Positions 20,271 to 35,012 are shown, counted from the first letter of the stretch. The stretch: DNA of 64,000 bases from Serratia symbiotica (GCF_000821185.2 NZ_CP050855.1:3162001-3226000); one strand, 5' to 3'. Notes: generated from the letters alone by a model not told the origin. Made by a program: numbers and translations.

Positions 20271-20864
20271 ATGCATCAAGGAATTAGCGGAGTAATTCTG
20301 GCTGGTGGTAGGGGCATGCGTATGGGTGGTGAAGATAAAGGCTTAATGCCGATAGGAGGCATCACCCTTTATCAATATGTACTGGCCCGATTGCGACCAC
20401 AGGTGAGTTCAATCGCCATCAGCGCTAACCGCAACCAGGCACGCTATCAGACAAGTGGCCTGCCGGTGATTGGCGATTTGACGCCCGATTTCTCCGGCCC
20501 GCTAGCCGGTATGCTCGCCGGGCTGGAACAGGCTACCAGCGAGTGGGTGGCATTTGTACCCTGTGATGTACCCGATTTTCCAACTACGCTGATCGAACAG
20601 TTCTGGCTGCAAAAAAGTACCTCTTTGGCCACCTACGCCAGCGACGGAGAACGTGACCACCCCACACTGGCACTACTACATATCAGTCTGGCACCAAAGT
20701 TGGCCGATTATTTAGCTCAGGGTAAGTGCAAGCTGATGCTGTTCCTGGAAAGCATCGGCGCACAACAAGTCATTTTCAAAGGACAACAGTCGGCCTTCCA
20801 CAACCTCAATACCCCGGAAGATTTCCAGCACTGGCAGATGGAGCGAGGTCTGCACAATGAATAA
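20271..20864 (+). CDS. mobA: Molybdenum cofactor guanylyltransferase MobA
   Basis: 197 residues from the ATG at 20271 (MHQGISGVILAGGRGMRM). AGGA eight bases upstream favours this start over an ATG at 20262. The nucleotidyltransferase motif is LAGGRGMRMGGEDKG; FVPCDVPDFP provides the metal-binding Asp; DGERDHPT and NLNTPEDF are MobA marks. It attaches GMP to Mo-molybdopterin to give the bis-MGD cofactor of the DMSO reductase family. It overlaps mobB by 8 bases. Retention implies that at least one bis-MGD enzyme persists elsewhere in the genome. Confidence 0.95.
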   Translation: MHQGISGVILAGGRGMRMGGEDKGLMPIGGITLYQYVLARLRPQVSSIAISANRNQARYQTSGLPVIGDLTPDFSGPLAGMLAGLEQATSEWVAFVPCDVPDFPTTLIEQFWLQKSTSLATYASDGERDHPTLALLHISLAPKLADYLAQGKCKLMLFLESIGAQQVIFKGQQSAFHNLNTPEDFQHWQMERGLHNE

Positions 20865-21375
20865 TTCACTCCCTCCTATACTGGCCATTGGTGCCTATAG
20901 TGGAGCAGGGAAAACAACTCTACTTAAACAATTAATTCCATTGCTTAAGCAGCGACAGGTGAGAGTCGGGTTAATCAAGCATACCCATCACAATGTGGAT
21001 GTCGATATTCCGGGCAAAGACAGCTACGAATTACGCAAAGCGGGTGCCGACCAGACGTTGGTAGCCAGCGTTCGCCGCTGGGCATTGATGACCGAAACGC
21101 CGGCTCAGCAGCCGTTGGATCTGCGCTATCTAGCCAGTCGCTTTGATATCAGCAAGGTAGATCTGATTCTGGTGGAGGGGTTTAAACATGAACCAGTCAG
21201 TAAAATCATTCTCTACCGGGAAGAAATAGGCAGGCCGCTTGAGGAAATGTTAGATGAATTTGTCATCGCCGTCGCCAGCGATCAACAGGTCGCTTTAAAT
21301 ATCAGATCATTGGATATCAATCAGTCGGAAAGTATTGCCAACTTTATTGTGGAATGGCTGAAAGGCACAACGTAG
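20857..21375 (+). CDS. mobB: Molybdopterin-guanine dinucleotide biosynthesis adapter MobB
   Basis: 172 residues. The P-loop is GAYSGAGKTTLLKQL near residue 12. VGLIKHTHHNVDVDIPGKDS and LILVEGFKHEPVSK are characteristic of the MobB family. It is a GTP-binding helper for MobA. The start overlaps the mobA end, so the pair is translationally coupled. It ends 33 bases before the bidirectional hairpin shared with the rRNA operon. Confidence 0.94.
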   Translation: MNNSLPPILAIGAYSGAGKTTLLKQLIPLLKQRQVRVGLIKHTHHNVDVDIPGKDSYELRKAGADQTLVASVRRWALMTETPAQQPLDLRYLASRFDISKVDLILVEGFKHEPVSKIILYREEIGRPLEEMLDEFVIAVASDQQVALNIRSLDINQSESIANFIVEWLKGTT

Positions 21376-21407
21376 CTGTGCTGTTTTTTCTTTTCCATTC
21401 GATGGAA

Positions 21408-21434
21408 AAAGCCCCATGCTTTCGCATGAGGCTT
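21408..21434 (-). terminator. Terminator of the rRNA operon (bidirectional with mobB)
   Basis: AGCCTCATGC / GCATGGGGCT stem with a GAAA-type loop, followed by TTTTT on the minus strand. It stands directly after the 5S gene. On the plus strand the same hairpin is followed by TTTCTAC and can end mobB transcription. Confidence 0.85.
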
Positions 21435-21447
21435 TCTACTTTATTTG

Positions 21448-21567
21448 ATGCCTGGCAGTGTCCTACTCTCACATGGGGAGACCCCACACTACCATCGGCG
21501 CTACGGCGTTTCACTGCTGAGTTCGGCATGGAATCAGGTGGGACCACCGCGCTATCGCCGCCAGGCA
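21448..21567 (-). rRNA. rrf: 5S ribosomal RNA
   Basis: 120 bases from TGCCTGGCGGCGATAGCGCG to CACTGCCAGGCAT on the minus strand. The terminal helix is complementary, and the CCGAACTCAG loop is present. It is close to the E. coli 5S sequence throughout. Confidence 0.97.
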
Positions 21568-21671
21568 AAGTCTGTTTCATTCTCGGCCGTTACTCACGTA
21601 ACCACCAGAACCAATCTCGGAACTCGCTGAAAATAACTCCACCCCTGCCTATAACACACCTTCGGTGTTGT

Positions 21672-24583
<2,912 letters not shown>

Positions 24584-24711
24584 TTACAACCCGAAGGTGT
24601 CTCACTTCGCATTGCAAACAGGTGAGTGTCACCATGACAGCTTGACCCTTACCCCAATACCTCTACGCAGGGATAAGCTTCAGCCGCCATTTTTCAATTT
24701 TCAGCTTGTTC

Positions 24712-24730
24712 CAGATTGTTAAAGAGCACT
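24712..24730 (-). promoter_or_regulatory. BoxA antitermination site in the 16S-23S spacer
   Basis: TGCTCTTTAACAATCTGGA on the minus strand matches the boxA element recognised by NusB/NusE in the rRNA spacer. Confidence 0.8.
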
Positions 24731-24798
24731 ATCTCAAACCCGACTCGCAAGTCAGCTTTGAGATAGTCGGTGATAATGTCTTCCACTCATTATCACAA

Positions 24799-24874
24799 TG
24801 GCGTCCCCAAGGGGATTCGAACCCCTGTTACAGCCGTGAAAGGGCAGTGTCCTAGGCCTCTAGACGATGGGGAC
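24799..24874 (-). tRNA. gltT: tRNA-Glu (TTC)
   Basis: 76 bases in the 16S-23S spacer. The acceptor stem is GTCCCCA with GGGGAC plus an encoded CCA at 24799-24801. The anticodon loop CCTTTCACG carries TTC, and the T loop is GTTCGAATC. It is almost identical to the E. coli tRNA-Glu gene. Confidence 0.97.
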
Positions 24875-25063
24875 ACAGAAATTGCCTGGCAAATCGCTGA
24901 TTGGCTATTTCCGTGTAAAGGCGCAACTCTGCTGGCAAAGTCAAGCAACCACGGTGTTAACCACTCAGTCGCCTCTAGCGCCTTTCAACGAAAGGGTTTT
25001 CTTGCTCATCGACATTCATCAGACAATCTGTGTGAGCACGCCACACAAATCAATATCTTTCGG

Positions 25064-26605
<1,542 letters not shown>

Positions 26606-26752
26606 AAAGCTTGATATGCTTCAACTTGTGAAGCGCTGCTCAAAGATTTACTGCATGAATGTTACTTCAGGTAGTCACTCTTCAAGACTTGATATTTTTT
26701 CGTCCCAACAGGGACGGGATATCGTCTTGTGGAGTGCCCACACAGATTGTCT

Positions 26753-26772
26753 GATAAATTGTTAAAGAGCGG
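26753..26772 (-). promoter_or_regulatory. rRNA leader boxA
   Basis: CGCTCTTTAACAATTTATC on the minus strand is the leader antitermination boxA, between the rrn promoters and 16S. Confidence 0.8.
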
Positions 26773-26811
26773 TAAGTCAGCCGCAGCACGGCGGCAAACT
26801 TGAGGTGGCGT

Positions 26812-26839
26812 ATACTACGCTTTCCCTCTGAAGAGTCAA
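26812..26839 (-). promoter_or_regulatory. rrn P2 promoter
   Basis: -35 TTGACT at 26834-26839, 16-base spacer, -10 TAGTAT at 26812-26817, followed by a GC-rich discriminator. The spacer and flanks resemble E. coli rrnB P2. Confidence 0.85.
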
Positions 26840-26909
26840 GCCATTATTTTGGCTTTTCCCTTGCTGATCCGGCGGCGTATCTGCCGAAATACCGGGCCAG
26901 TGGGGGCGC

Positions 26910-26937
26910 ATTATAGGGCGTTCTCGGCAGCCCGCAA
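26910..26937 (-). promoter_or_regulatory. rrn P1 promoter
   Basis: -10 TATAAT at 26910-26915, 16-base spacer, -35 TTGCGG at 26932-26937, with the GCGCCCCC discriminator typical of growth-rate-controlled rRNA P1 promoters. An A/T-tract region resembling an UP element lies just upstream (26942-26985). Confidence 0.85.
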
Positions 26938-27047
26938 CCCCTAAACGCAAAAAACTTTTCAAACACGTTTTTTTTAAGCAAAAGGGATAAAAGCTGGCAT
27001 TCCCTAAAGTAAAATAAGAGTAACGATGTCAATGAGGAGCCACAGCC

Positions 27048-27560
27048 ATGCAATTCAATGCGCAACAACAGGCCGCTCAACTTGACCTTTCTTACCTACT
27101 TGCGGAAAGCTCGGCCAATACATTCTGCAAGGCGACTATCATGCTAGCAGCCAAAGGCATAGCCATACATCAATGCCCGCGTGATACAGCATTTCCTAAT
27201 ATTACCTATTTCACTGGAGCCTCATGCCTGTGCGTTGGTGATAAGCTACGCCAGTGCAAGCAAACCAGGATAATGGTGGAAATGCGCGCGCTGCATACTC
27301 AGTTTGAGTGTGAACGCTGGATCGAGGTAGATATCCAAATCCACCGGCTTATCTATAAGGCCAGCGGTAACCTGTTCCTGACCTCTTTCGCCAATTTGTT
27401 CAGTTCGGTGTATCAAAGCGACTTTCGCGCCATTATCGGCAATGAATTGATCAAACTCCGGCATAACCAGACGATCGTCAGTGCTATACTCGCCGATGAC
27501 AGTGCAGATAATCAGGCCACTTGCCAAGTGTTGCTTAAAGAAAAATACTTGAGACATCCC
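27048..27560 (+). pseudogene. yieP: yieP remnant (GntR/FadR-family regulator)
   Basis: The N-terminus MQFNAQQQAAQLDLSYLLAE and the C-terminal FCD-domain block ERWIEVDIQIHRLIY, FLTSFANLFSSVYQ, HNQTIVSAILADD match YieP in order. Between them the winged-helix core is missing. One frameshift near 27110 (EKLGQYILQGDY continues in another frame) and a large internal deletion remove most of the DNA-binding domain. The open frame runs on past the normal end and overlaps hsrA by over 100 bases, which also points to a C-terminal frameshift. It cannot be a working repressor. Confidence 0.82.
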
Positions 27561-27603
27561 TTGCTTAATATGATGGAAAAAGATCAGAGGGAACAATACA
27601 ACC

Positions 27604-29010
27604 ATGACCAAATCCGCGCGCAGTATAGCAGGACTACCGTGGATCGCCGCAATGGCGTTCTTTATGCAGGCACTGGACGCTACCATCCTCAATACCGCGC
27701 TGCCAGCAATCGCTCATAGTCTGGAACGTTCACCACTGGCGATGCAATCAGTTGTCATCAGCTATACGTTGACAGTGGCGATGTTGATCCCGGTCAGCGG
27801 CTGGTTGGCGGATCGTTTCGGCACCCGCCGCATATTTATCTTTGCGGTGTCATTATTTACTCTCGGTTCACTGCTATGCGCGTTGTCACCAACATTGAGC
27901 ATACTGGTGACCTCACGCGTTATTCAGGGCATCGGCGGAGCTATGATGATGCCAGTGGCGCGGTTGGCTCTGCTACGCGCCTATCCACGCAGCGAACTGC
28001 TGCCAGTACTGAACTTCGTCACTATGCCCGGCCTGGTCGGGCCAATTCTGGGTCCTTTGCTAGGTGGTTGGCTGGTGACCTACGCTACCTGGCACTGGAT
28101 TTTCCTGATCAACATTCCGATTGGCCTGCTTGGCATTTTCTACGCACGCAAATATATGCCAGACTTCACCACGCCCAAACGCCGTTTCGACTTTATTGGC
28201 TTTATGCTGTTCGGCCTAAGCTTGATGCTGATCTCCACCGGCCTTGAGCTGTTTGGTGAACAGGTGCTGGCAAGCTACCTCTCGCTGGGTATTCTGCTTA
28301 GCGGCTTTGTGGTTCTGTTCGGTTATATCACCCATGCGCGCCACCATACCCAACCGTTAATTGGTTTAGATCTATTCAAAACACGCACATTTTCAATAGG
28401 TATTGCCGGCAACGTTGCTTCGCGATTGGGTACCGGTTGTGTGCCTTTCTTGATGCCACTAATGCTACAGGTTGGCTTTGGCTACTCGGCGATTATCGCT
28501 GGCTGCATGATGGCACCAACAGCGATCGGCTCACTTATGGCAAAATCTACCGTCACTCAGGTGTTACGCTGGTTCGGCTATCGCAAGACACTGGTCAGCA
28601 TCACCGTCATCATCGGCGGGCTGATCGCCCAGTTCGCCCTGCAAAGCCCTAGCATGCCACTGTGGATGATGATCCTACCACTGTTCGTGCTGGGAATGGC
28701 AATGTCCACCCAATTCACTGCCATGAACACCATCAGCTTGGCGGACTTAAACGACGCCAACACCAGCTCTGGCAACAGCGTATTGGCAGTGACCCAACAG
28801 TTGTCCATTAGCTTCGGGGTGGCGATCAGCGCGGCAGTGCTACGCTTTTACCAATCCCTGTCACTCGGTACCATGATCGAACACTTCCATTACACCTTTA
28901 TCACCATGGGGGTGGTCACCGTGGCTTCGTCGCTGGTATTTATGTTGTTGAGAAGAAAGGATGGCCACAATCTTATCAGCGGCCAGGAATCCAAGAAGGA
29001 AGCGAGCTAA
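27604..29010 (+). CDS. hsrA: MFS transporter HsrA (DHA2 drug:H+ antiporter type)
   Basis: 468 residues and about 14 hydrophobic segments. The N-terminal [14 protein letters not shown] is the antiporter motif D1. The loop 2-3 motif [11 protein letters not shown] and the motif C-like [16 protein letters not shown] near residue 145 mark the DHA2/EmrB class. It should export drugs or metabolites with the proton gradient; the substrate of HsrA is unknown. It follows the broken yieP, which may have controlled it. Its end overlaps the end of rbsR by 4 bases, tail to tail. The frame is intact. Confidence 0.92.
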   Translation: MTKSARSIAGLPWIAAMAFFMQALDATILNTALPAIAHSLERSPLAMQSVVISYTLTVAMLIPVSGWLADRFGTRRIFIFAVSLFTLGSLLCALSPTLSILVTSRVIQGIGGAMMMPVARLALLRAYPRSELLPVLNFVTMPGLVGPILGPLLGGWLVTYATWHWIFLINIPIGLLGIFYARKYMPDFTTPKRRFDFIGFMLFGLSLMLISTGLELFGEQVLASYLSLGILLSGFVVLFGYITHARHHTQPLIGLDLFKTRTFSIGIAGNVASRLGTGCVPFLMPLMLQVGFGYSAIIAGCMMAPTAIGSLMAKSTVTQVLRWFGYRKTLVSITVIIGGLIAQFALQSPSMPLWMMILPLFVLGMAMSTQFTAMNTISLADLNDANTSSGNSVLAVTQQLSISFGVAISAAVLRFYQSLSLGTMIEHFHYTFITMGVVTVASSLVFMLLRRKDGHNLISGQESKKEAS

Positions 29011-30008
29011 AGCTGGCTCACTGAGGCACGCTCCACCAGTTTAGGGGTCAATACCAGCACCTGAGTCCCGCGCTCACGGTTTTGCAGGCGATTGATCAGC
29101 GCGTCGATCGCCAATTCACCCAGCGAGTCCTTCGGCTGGTGAATAGTACTCAGCGGAGGTGCCAAATATTTGGCCAACTCAATATCATCGTAGCCCATCA
29201 CCGCCATGTCCTGCGGCACCGACAGTCCGACTTGATACAGCGCCTGATAGACGCCTACCGCTACCGCATCGTTACCGGCAAACACCGCATGCGGCGGCTC
29301 ATCCAGCGTCAGCAGTTGCCGCATAGCGTTAACCCCGCCTTCAAATTCAAAGTCGCAGTGCACTTCATAGCCCACCGGGACAGGCAGACCGGCGCGCCGC
29401 ATCGCATTGCGATAGCCCTCCAGACGATGACGAGCGGTGGTTTTATTCTGCGGGCCGGCAATGCAGGCTATTTTGCGGTAGCCGCAGGCGATCAGATGAT
29501 TGGTCGCCATCTCGCCGCCCAGCAGCGAATTGTCCTGAATAATGTCGTTGGTGCCTTCAAACGGCGCCCAGTCCATCATCACTACAGGTAAAAAAGGGTA
29601 GCGGCTCAGCACATCCTGCGATGGTCGGTGATCCTCGGTGCACATCAGCAACAAGCCGTCGACGCGTTTTTGCAGTAATATTTCAATGCTGCGGTTCATG
29701 CGCGCGGCGTCTTCTTCAGTATTGCACAGGATCAGGCTGTAGCCGCGTTTGTAGCAGCTGCGTTCAACGCCGTGCACCACTTCAGCATAAAACGGGTTAT
29801 TGCTGGAGGTAACCAGCATGCCGATAGTGCGCGTCTGGTTGAGCTTCAGGCTGCGCGCCAGAGCGGAGGGCGCGTAGTTCAACTGTTCAACGGCCGCCAT
29901 GACTTTGTCGCGCACGCTGTCACTGACGAAGCGATTATTGTTGATCACATGCGAAACGGTGGAGGTTGAAACGCCCGCCATTCGGGCAACATCTTTCATG
30001 GTGGCCAA
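29007..30008 (-). CDS. rbsR: Ribose operon repressor RbsR
   Basis: 333 residues of the LacI/GalR family. The N-terminal HTH and hinge are [20 protein letters not shown] and [13 protein letters not shown]. The periplasmic-binding-like effector domain runs from [18 protein letters not shown] to [15 protein letters not shown]. Ribose binding releases it from palindromic operators; such operators are seen upstream of rbsD (34814-34905). It is the last gene of the rbs operon, 5 bases after rbsK. Confidence 0.96.
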   Translation of the reverse strand: MATMKDVARMAGVSTSTVSHVINNNRFVSDSVRDKVMAAVEQLNYAPSALARSLKLNQTRTIGMLVTSSNNPFYAEVVHGVERSCYKRGYSLILCNTEEDAARMNRSIEILLQKRVDGLLLMCTEDHRPSQDVLSRYPFLPVVMMDWAPFEGTNDIIQDNSLLGGEMATNHLIACGYRKIACIAGPQNKTTARHRLEGYRNAMRRAGLPVPVGYEVHCDFEFEGGVNAMRQLLTLDEPPHAVFAGNDAVAVGVYQALYQVGLSVPQDMAVMGYDDIELAKYLAPPLSTIHQPKDSLGELAIDALINRLQNRERGTQVLVLTPKLVERASVSQL

Positions 30009-30013
30009 AGGGC

Positions 30014-30940
30014 TTACTCCTGCTGCTGCAAGAAGGCGTCGATCTCTTCGCGCCAGGGTACGGAAGGCTGCGCGCCGGGAAGAGTCACGGCGATCGCCGC
30101 CGCCGCATGGGCGAAGCGCACCGCATCCGTCATGGTTTTCCCTTCCAGCAACGCCGTGACCAGCGCGCCGTTGAAGATATCACCGGCGGCGATGGTGTCC
30201 ACCACTTTCACCTTGAAGCCCGGTATCAGCTTGCCGTTGCCGTTTTCACTCAGCCATACGCCACGGCTGCCGAGGGTGATAATCACCGTGCAGATGCCCT
30301 TGCCATGCAGGGCCTGAGCCGCGCGCGCCACGTCTTCGTCGCTATCTACCGCAATGCCGGTCAGGCGTTGGGCCTCGGTTTCGTTGGGGGTGATAATATC
30401 GATCATCGCCAGCAGTTCGTCCGGCAGCTCACGTGCCGGTGCCGGGTTGAGGATCACCTGCGTTTGATGCTGCTTCGCCAAGCGGGCGGCGGCGATAACC
30501 GTCTCCAGCGGCGATTCCAACTGCAGCAACAGGGCATCGGCGTCGATCACCTGCTGTTGGTAACGCGCCAGATAATCCGGCGTGACTGCGGCGTTGGCAC
30601 CATCATCAATGCCAATGACGTTTTCGCCTTCGGCATTAACAAAGATCAGTGCCACGCCGGTGATGCTATCGGCGATGGCCTCAATCGGTTGGGTATCAAT
30701 GCGATCGGTCACCAGTTGTTGGCGGATGCGTTCACCGATATCGTCGGTGCCAACGCAGGCGATAAAGGCAATATCCGCCCCGCTGCGCCCGGCCGCTACC
30801 GCCTGATTCGCGCCCTTGCCACCAAACGCCACCTTATACTGTTTCCCGATCACCGTTTCACCCGGGTGAGGGAACTGTTCAATATTGAGGATATGGTCGG
30901 TATTGATGCTGCCTATAACCACTAGCTTACCTGTTTCCAT
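30014..30940 (-). CDS. rbsK: Ribokinase
   Basis: About 308 residues from the ATG at 30940 ([18 protein letters not shown]), the start that matches the family; an in-frame ATG at 30970 adds ten unlikely residues. PfkB signatures: [18 protein letters not shown] near residue 42 and [18 protein letters not shown] near residue 252 with the catalytic Asp of AAGD. The usual Thr after AAGD is Ile here, a mild oddity. It phosphorylates ribose to ribose-5-phosphate after uptake. The C-terminus [14 protein letters not shown] is complete. Confidence 0.95.
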   Translation of the reverse strand: METGKLVVIGSINTDHILNIEQFPHPGETVIGKQYKVAFGGKGANQAVAAGRSGADIAFIACVGTDDIGERIRQQLVTDRIDTQPIEAIADSITGVALIFVNAEGENVIGIDDGANAAVTPDYLARYQQQVIDADALLLQLESPLETVIAAARLAKQHQTQVILNPAPARELPDELLAMIDIITPNETEAQRLTGIAVDSDEDVARAAQALHGKGICTVIITLGSRGVWLSENGNGKLIPGFKVKVVDTIAAGDIFNGALVTALLEGKTMTDAVRFAHAAAAIAVTLPGAQPSVPWREEIDAFLQQQE

Positions 30941-30993
30941 CGCATTAATTCCTGAATTACGCGCCATCATAAAATGGCACTGGTATAATTTAG

Positions 30994-31010
30994 GATCTAT
31001 CCCATTAGGC
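30994..31010. repeat. Half copy of the CTATCCCATTAGGC intergenic repeat
   Basis: GATCTATCCCATTAGGC in the rbsB-rbsK gap matches the left arm of the paired elements at 35344-35454 and 58126-58221. No matching right arm is seen here. The RbsB coding region begins its stop a few bases later. Confidence 0.55.
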
Positions 31011-31013
31011 TTT

Positions 31014-31904
31014 TTATTGGGTGATCAGTTTCAAATCTACTGGAATAGTGGCCGGCACTTTCTCGCCTTTTAACACTTTATCGGCGGTTTCCACACCCAT
31101 TACGCCGATCCGATCTGGGCGCTGCGCTATGGTTGCCGCCAGCTTGCCGCCTTCCACGGCCTTCACACCATCAGCGGTGCCGTCGAAGCCTACCACGACC
31201 ACATCGGATTTTCCGGCGGTTTGCAGCGCACGCAACGCGCCCAACGCCATTTCATCGTTCTGAGCAAACACTGCCTGCACGTCCGGGTGAGCGGTCAGCA
31301 GGTTCTGCATCACATTCAGGCCTTTGGTACGATCAAAGTCGGCTGGCTGGCTAGCCAGCAGCTTGAACTTGTTCTGATCCAGCGACTGTTTGAAGCCTTC
31401 GCCGCGCTCACGTGCGGCAGAGGTGCCAGCGATGCCTTCTATCTGGATCACTTTCGCATCTGCGCCCACTTTCTTGGCGATGAAATCGCCAGCCATTTTA
31501 CCGCCCACGCGGTTATCTGAGGCGATATGACTGACCACCTTGCCCTTGCTCGCCACGCGATCCAGGGTGATGACCTGGATCTTGGCCTGGTTAGCCATAT
31601 TGATGGCGTTGCCGACCGCATCGGAGTCTGTCGGGTTGATCAGCAGTAGCTTAGGGGCCTGCACCATCAGATCCTGCACGTTGGCCAGTTCTTTCGCCGG
31701 GTTGTTTTGCGAATCCAGCACCACCAGGTTGTAACCCAGCTTGTTGGCTTCCTGCTGCGCGCCTTCCTTCATCGAAACGAAGAATGGGTTGTTGAGGGTA
31801 GAAACCACCAGCGCGATGGTGTCTTTAGCCAGCGCGTTAACGCTCAGCATGGAGCTAAGGGCGAAGGCGGAGGCTAAAATTGCCAGTTTTTTCATTTTCA
31901 TCAT
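31014..31904 (-). CDS. rbsB: Ribose-binding periplasmic protein
   Basis: 296 residues, the same length as E. coli RbsB. A signal peptide ([19 protein letters not shown]) ends near NALA-KD. The type I periplasmic-binding fold carries [16 protein letters not shown], the ribose contacts around [12 protein letters not shown], and [14 protein letters not shown] near residue 235. It delivers ribose to RbsAC and to the Trg receptor where that is present. It is intact within the rbs operon. Confidence 0.97.
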   Translation of the reverse strand: MMKMKKLAILASAFALSSMLSVNALAKDTIALVVSTLNNPFFVSMKEGAQQEANKLGYNLVVLDSQNNPAKELANVQDLMVQAPKLLLINPTDSDAVGNAINMANQAKIQVITLDRVASKGKVVSHIASDNRVGGKMAGDFIAKKVGADAKVIQIEGIAGTSAARERGEGFKQSLDQNKFKLLASQPADFDRTKGLNVMQNLLTAHPDVQAVFAQNDEMALGALRALQTAGKSDVVVVGFDGTADGVKAVEGGKLAATIAQRPDRIGVMGVETADKVLKGEKVPATIPVDLKLITQ

Positions 31905-31925
31905 CGTGATTCCAGTAGAGGGAGG

Positions 31926-32891
31926 TTACTTGTTGCTTTTGTTATCTACCAGAACCGCCAACAGTATCACCACTGCTTTCACGATCATTTGGTAGTAAGA
32001 AGAAACACCCAGTAAATTCAGGCCGTTGTTCAGGAAGCCAAGTATCAGCGCACCGATCAAGGTACCGACGATGTGGCCCTTGCCACCCGCCAGGCTAGTG
32101 CCGCCTAGCACCACGGCAGCAATGGCGTCTAGTTCGTAGCCAGTACCGGCGGTTGGCTGCGCCGAAGATAGACGTGCCACTTCGATCACCCCGGCCAACG
32201 CCGCCAACAGGCCGCACAGCGAATAAACAATAATTTTCACTTTATCGACGCTGATGCCGGACAGGCGGGTCGCCGCTTCATTGCCGCCCAGCGCATAAAT
32301 ATAGCGGCCCAGGCGGGTGTGGTGCAGCATATACCAGGCGGCGATAAACACGACAGCCATAATCCAGATCGGAGTGGGCACGCCCAGTTGCCGGCCAATG
32401 CCGAACCAGCCGAAGGAGTCAGCCTCGTCGGTAAAGCCGGTATTCACTGGGCTGCCGTTGGTGTAAACCATAGTGGCACCACGCAGCAACAGCATCATCA
32501 CCAAAGTGGCGATAAATGCCTGAACCTTGCCTTTGGCGACGATCACCCCGGTGCAGGCACCAATCACCGCCCCCAGCGCCAGCGCAGCCGCAACGGCCAC
32601 TACTGCATTTACCTCAAAACCGACGATCGAGGCTGCCACCGCACCGGTCAGCGCCAGCAACGATCCAACCGACAAATCGATGCCGGAAGTGAGGATCACC
32701 AACGTCATCCCCACCGCCATAATGACGTTCACCGAGGTTTGCTGCAAAATATTGAACAAGTTGTTCAGGGTGAAGAAACTCGGACTCATGGAAGAGACCA
32801 CGGCAATAAGCACCAGTAGAGCAATCAGGGATTTTTGCTCTAACAGCCACTCCTTACTGAACCAGCGCTTTACGACAGTCTGGGAACTCAT
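31926..32891 (-). CDS. rbsC: Ribose ABC transporter permease
   Basis: 321 residues with about ten hydrophobic segments. Family marks are TSGIDLSVGSLLALTGAVAA near residue 68 and AAVVLGGTSLAGGKGHIVG near residue 250, the region that contacts the ATPase. It forms the membrane channel of the RbsABC importer. It begins 6 bases after the rbsA stop and ends 21 bases before the rbsB start. Intact. Confidence 0.96.
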   Translation of the reverse strand: MSSQTVVKRWFSKEWLLEQKSLIALLVLIAVVSSMSPSFFTLNNLFNILQQTSVNVIMAVGMTLVILTSGIDLSVGSLLALTGAVAASIVGFEVNAVVAVAAALALGAVIGACTGVIVAKGKVQAFIATLVMMLLLRGATMVYTNGSPVNTGFTDEADSFGWFGIGRQLGVPTPIWIMAVVFIAAWYMLHHTRLGRYIYALGGNEAATRLSGISVDKVKIIVYSLCGLLAALAGVIEVARLSSAQPTAGTGYELDAIAAVVLGGTSLAGGKGHIVGTLIGALILGFLNNGLNLLGVSSYYQMIVKAVVILLAVLVDNKSNK

Positions 32892-32897
32892 ATCTGA

Positions 32898-34403
32898 TTA
32901 CTCCTGCTTTACGCCGTATCGCTTGCTGATGGCCGCAGCCATCAATGCTTCCTGGGTGACCTGTTCAATCGGGAACTCACCGTTGAGATGACCTTCGTGC
33001 ATCACCAGGATGCGATCGCTCATACCCATCACCTCCGGCATTTCCGAAGATACCAAAATGATGCTCAGCCCTTCCTGCTTGAACTGGTTGATTAACATAT
33101 AGATCTCTTTTTTAGCGCCGACGTCGACACCGCGCGTCGGTTCATCAAGGATCAGCACCTTTGGCCGGGTCATCAAGCCGCGGGCAATCGCCACTTTCTG
33201 CTGATTACCGCCGGAGAGCAGGCCTATCGACTGCTCCATCGACGGAGTCTTGATATTGAACAGGCGGATGAAATCGTTCACCGCCTGCTGCTCATCAGCT
33301 TGTTTCAGGCTGCCGCCGGCGCGGCTAAAATAACGCAGTGCGGTCAGCGACATGTTTTCCTTCACCGACATGCCCAATACCAGGCCATCGCGCTTGCGGT
33401 CTTCGGATATATAAACGATGCCGTTCTCCAGGCCATCCTGCGGCGAATGGGCGATCACCTCATGGCCGTCGAGAGTCACGCTGCCGGCTTTACGCGGCAC
33501 CGCGCCATAGATAATTTTCATCAGTTCGGGGCGCCCGGCACCCATAAGCCCGGCTACGCCGAGGATCTCCCCACGGTACAACGTAAAGCTGGCATCGTTG
33601 ACACCGGGACCGGAAAGGTGTTTGACCTGTAGGCATTTTTCACCGCGCGGCAGCTTAAGGCGCGGATACTGCGCCTCCAGCTTACGGCCGACCATCATTT
33701 CGACAAGCCGATCTTCATGCAACTCGCTTACCGGGCACTCGACGATAAACCGACCGTCGCGGAACACGGTGACGTCATCGCAAATTTCAAAGATCTCTTT
33801 CAAGCGGTGCGATATATAGACAATCCCGCAGCCTTCCGTCTTCAGTTCGTCAATCACCTTAAACAAGGAAGCGGTTTCGGTATCGGTCAACGCATCTGTC
33901 GGTTCATCCATAATGATGACTTTTGATTCGAAACTCAGCACCTTGGCGATCTCCACCATTTGCTGATCGCCGATCGATAGCTCACCCACCAACCGGTGGC
34001 TGCTGTAGCGTAAATTGAGACGGTCCAGCAGCCGATCGGTCTCTGCGTACATGCGTTTCCAATCGATGCAGCCGAAACCGTTGACGAACTCGCGGCCGAG
34101 GAAGATGTTTTCCGCAATAGTCAATTGCGGGATCAGGTTCAACTCCTGGTGGATAATGCCAATACCCGCGTCCTGAGAATCTTTGAGTCCCTTGAAAACC
34201 ACCTCTTTACCGAGAAAATACTGGCTGCCGGCGTCTTTTTCATAGATACCGGTTAGCACTTTCATCATGGTGGATTTTCCGGCACCGTTTTCCCCCACCA
34301 GCGCCATCACCTTGCCCGGATAGACGCTGAGGGCGGCACCGGAAAGCGCTTTCACGCCGGGAAAGGCTTTATCAATCCCTTTAAGTTGCAGTAAAGGTTG
34401 CAT
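32898..34403 (-). CDS. rbsA: Ribose ABC transporter ATP-binding protein
   Basis: 501 residues with two fused ABC ATPase domains. The first has Walker [10 protein letters not shown] near residue 37, signature [13 protein letters not shown] and Walker [12 protein letters not shown]. The second has the degenerate Walker [10 protein letters not shown], signature [15 protein letters not shown] and Walker [14 protein letters not shown]. This is the sugar importer class with one active site of each type. It is now the first intact gene of the operon because rbsD upstream is broken. Confidence 0.96.
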   Translation of the reverse strand: MQPLLQLKGIDKAFPGVKALSGAALSVYPGKVMALVGENGAGKSTMMKVLTGIYEKDAGSQYFLGKEVVFKGLKDSQDAGIGIIHQELNLIPQLTIAENIFLGREFVNGFGCIDWKRMYAETDRLLDRLNLRYSSHRLVGELSIGDQQMVEIAKVLSFESKVIIMDEPTDALTDTETASLFKVIDELKTEGCGIVYISHRLKEIFEICDDVTVFRDGRFIVECPVSELHEDRLVEMMVGRKLEAQYPRLKLPRGEKCLQVKHLSGPGVNDASFTLYRGEILGVAGLMGAGRPELMKIIYGAVPRKAGSVTLDGHEVIAHSPQDGLENGIVYISEDRKRDGLVLGMSVKENMSLTALRYFSRAGGSLKQADEQQAVNDFIRLFNIKTPSMEQSIGLLSGGNQQKVAIARGLMTRPKVLILDEPTRGVDVGAKKEIYMLINQFKQEGLSIILVSSEMPEVMGMSDRILVMHEGHLNGEFPIEQVTQEALMAAAISKRYGVKQE

Positions 34404-34410
34404 AAATACC

Positions 34411-34798
34411 TCAGAAAGTTACGCCGACGTATAGGATCACGTTCGCATGAGGTGAACAATTCCCCGCTACGGATCACCGCCCGGCTGTGCTCAGTCTGCG
34501 CTTTAAACGCCTCATGGCTGATATAGCGTAGGCTGATGGTATTTCCCTGGAATTGGCCAAGCTGTGTCAGATGGACCAGCAACGCCTGATAGAGCGACGA
34601 ATTTTGCTCAACGAGTTCTTCCGCCAAGATGGCTCTCTCTACCTGCATCTCCTGCATCACCACCCCGAGTACCTGCAAAAACGTCGGCACTCCCTGGCTC
34701 AGCGCCAGATCGATACGCTGCATTACCGCCGGTATCGGTATGTCCTAGCCGCGCGATCACGGCAGACACTTCAGAATTCAGTAATACGCCTTTTTCAT
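34411..34798 (-). pseudogene. rbsD: rbsD remnant (ribose pyranase)
   Basis: It starts ATGAAAAAGGCG at 34798, where one A of a six-A run is missing and the frame shifts at codon 3. The correct residues [17 protein letters not shown] then follow in another frame. About ten residues around the catalytic DAGLPIP are deleted. The long middle block [17 protein letters not shown] to [13 protein letters not shown] is intact. A further frameshift near 34470 separates the end [14 protein letters not shown]. At least three lesions are present, so RbsD is absent; ribose anomers must interconvert spontaneously. The rest of the operon is intact. Confidence 0.93.
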
Positions 34799-34813
34799 GT
34801 TCTCAATCCGGCA

Positions 34814-34905
34814 GCAAAACGTTTCGCTATTCGGAGAGTTTAAAAAAACGTCAGGGGAAGGCAACCGGGAAAATAAAGAAGTGTGAACGTTATCGAAACG
34901 TTTCG
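34814..34905 (-). promoter_or_regulatory. RbsR operator pair upstream of rbsD
   Basis: A perfect palindrome CGAAACGTTTCG at 34894-34905 and a related GCAAAACGTTTCGC at 34814-34827 match LacI-family operators and the RbsR site of E. coli (GCGAAACGTTTCGC core). Both lie between the broken rbsD start and the intron remnant, so the rbs promoter region is probably complete. Confidence 0.8.
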
Positions 34906-34929
34906 CTCGCACTATGGAAAGCGTAATGT

Positions 34930-35008
34930 AATAGAGCAAGAGGCGGGAACGCTCTCGCCGTCCTCTCACAGCACCGGACGTACAGTTCCGTATACGACGC
35001 TTCATTGT
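34930..35008 (-). mobile_element. 3' tail of a second group II intron (domains V and VI)
   Basis: On the minus strand a domain V-like hairpin (AGCGTCGTATACGG, then CGTCCGGTGCT, at about 34970-35001) is followed by GTGAGAGGACGG. A second hairpin ending in a C-rich tail at about 34935-34960 fits domain VI. The layout is that of bacterial group II intron ends, but the sequence differs from the one at 11009-11443, so it derives from a different intron. No maturase reading frame remains; the upstream side runs straight into ravA remnant sequence. Confidence 0.7.
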
Positions 35009-35012
35009 TAAC

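Noticed and set aside
26777..27080. Minus-strand frames over the rrn promoter region
   Set aside because: They cover P1, P2 and the UP-like tract; no coding signal.
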